Source: an uncultured Hyphomicrobiales bacterium (GTDB taxonomy: Bacteria; Pseudomonadota; Alphaproteobacteria; Rhizobiales; Xanthobacteraceae). From it: a stretch of 6,267 nucleotides of DNA. The translations under genes and the position numbers were made by a program. Where the stretch lies: contig CAITEM010000453.1 of NCBI GenBank assembly GCA_903891395.1, positions 1 through 6,267 of the forward strand. Direction: 5' to 3'. The stretch's first letter is position 1. The number at the start of each line of letters is the position of its first letter. The notes under the pieces are model-generated. The model made no database searches and was not told where the DNA came from. It was given only the letters and a program-made list of their open reading frames with translations. Positions 5,721 to 6,267 of the stretch are shown one piece after another.

Positions 5721-5739
5721 GGGAACCGCCTGTTATATC
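5712..5739 (+). promoter_or_regulatory. Possible thrS promoter
   Basis: TTGCGC (5712-5717) and TATATC (5734-5739) are separated by 16 bases, and TG at 5731-5732 gives an extended -10 (TGTTATATC). The site overlaps the end of yidD. The match to a sigma-70 promoter is modest, so read-through from yidD is an alternative. Confidence 0.35.
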
Positions 5740-5791
5740 CCTGCCGCATTCAATGACGCTTACCTGCATTCGTAGGCAGCGAGTGAGCAAC

Positions 5792-5796
5792 AGGAG
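5792..5796 (+). promoter_or_regulatory. Ribosome binding site of thrS
   Basis: AGGAG lies six bases before the ATG at 5803, a strong and well-spaced site that fixes this start. Confidence 0.85.
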
Positions 5797-5802
5797 ACGC
5801 TT

Positions 5803-6267
5803 ATGGTCGCGCTGACCTTTCCCGATGGCGCGCGTCGGGACTATCCAGATGGCATCACCGGCCTCGACATCGCCAAGGGCATTTCACCGTCTTTGGCCAA
5901 ACGCACCGTGGCCATGGCACTCGACGGCACCGTCGTCGATCTCGCCGACAGAATCGAAAAAGACGCCAAGGTCGAGTTCGTGTCCCGCGAAGACCCCCGC
6001 GCGCTGGAACTGATCCGTCACGACACTGCGCACGTGCTCGCCGAAGCGGTGCAAGACCTTTGGCCCGGCACGCAAGTCACCATCGGCCCGGTGATCGAGA
6101 ACGGTTTCTATTACGACTTTTTCCGCAACCAGCCGTTCACGCTGGAAGATCTGCCCGTCATCGAAAAAAAGATGAAGGAGATCGTCGCGCGCGACAAACC
6201 CTTCACCAAGGAAGTCTGGACGCGCGAGCAGACCAAGCAGGTGTTCCGCGACAACGGCGAGATGTTC
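5803..6267 (+). CDS. thrS: Threonyl-tRNA synthetase, N-terminal part (runs off right edge)
   Basis: ThrS charges tRNA-Thr with threonine in the cytosol. Only the first 155 codons of a protein usually near 640-660 residues are present. Residues 1-61 form the TGS domain (VALTFPDGARRDYPDG...LDIAKGISPSLAKRTVAMALDG). The N2 editing domain follows, with the metal-site motif HDTAH (His73, His77) that in this family removes wrongly attached serine, then TIGPVIENGFYYDF (93-106), a strongly conserved ThrS stretch. The catalytic and anticodon-binding domains lie beyond the window. The 82-bp gap after yidD has no T-box, as expected for a proteobacterium; a weak CTGC...GCAG pair at 5764-5779 is the only stem seen, so there is no clear sign of an E. 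coli-type operator hairpin. Confidence 0.97.
   Translation, partial: MVALTFPDGARRDYPDGITGLDIAKGISPSLAKRTVAMALDGTVVDLADRIEKDAKVEFVSREDPRALELIRHDTAHVLAEAVQDLWPGTQVTIGPVIENGFYYDFFRNQPFTLEDLPVIEKKMKEIVARDKPFTKEVWTREQTKQVFRDNGEMF

Noticed and set aside
5721..5802. T-box or other riboswitch upstream of thrS
   Set aside because: The gap is only 82 bp and lacks the T-box core and terminator; T-boxes are also not expected in proteobacteria.
1..6267. tRNA, CRISPR, insertion sequence or phage features
   Set aside because: No cloverleaf, regularly spaced repeats, transposase, integrase or flanking inverted repeats were seen on reading either strand.

Overview
The window is a GC-rich, densely packed chromosomal stretch that looks like an alphaproteobacterium of the Rhizobiales, most likely the Bradyrhizobium/Rhodopseudomonas/Nitrobacter group. 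This placement is inferred from codon use, protein character and gene content; no search was run. I see no mobile element, CRISPR array, phage gene or RNA gene. Nearly everything is core or near-core metabolism, and I found no convincing new multi-gene system.

Layout from left to right. (1) Positions 1-602, minus strand: the N-terminal 200 residues of an SLT-type lytic transglycosylase that runs off the left edge and has no signal peptide. (2) Positions 745-2096, plus strand: a two-gene operon whose stop and start codons overlap (ATGA). It encodes a MaoC-type hot-dog hydratase and a CitE/HpcH-type CoA ester lyase, a plausible hydratase-lyase pair acting on a branched dicarboxylyl-CoA. (3) Positions 3238-2103, minus strand: folE (GTP cyclohydrolase I) followed 26 bp later by hisI (phosphoribosyl-AMP cyclohydrolase). 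hisI ends tail-to-tail with the lyase gene, 6 bp apart. (4) Positions 3404-3850, plus strand: a NifU/IscU-type Fe-S scaffold-like protein, divergent from folE, that keeps only two of the three usual cysteines. (5) Positions 5167-3854, minus strand: a secreted two-domain protein with a ClpP-like fold (COG3904 type), convergent with the scaffold gene, 3 bp apart. (6) Positions 5376-5720, plus strand: yidD, a membrane protein insertion factor. (7) Positions 5803-6267, plus strand: the first 155 codons of thrS (threonyl-tRNA synthetase), running off the right edge.

The genes form small independent transcription units rather than one pathway. The clearest functional pairs are maoC-like/citE-like, where the product of one enzyme could be the substrate of the other, and folE/hisI, two cyclohydrolases opening a purine or purine-like ring. 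The short non-coding stretches hold several small inverted or direct repeats that may be regulatory: a hairpin plus T-run just before the maoC-like ribosome binding site, a tandem repeat between folE and the scaffold gene, and two palindromes between the ClpP-like gene and yidD. The most interesting points are the altered active-site motif of the MaoC-like protein, the two-cysteine scaffold, the cysteine-paired ClpP-like periplasmic protein, and the signal-less transglycosylase.
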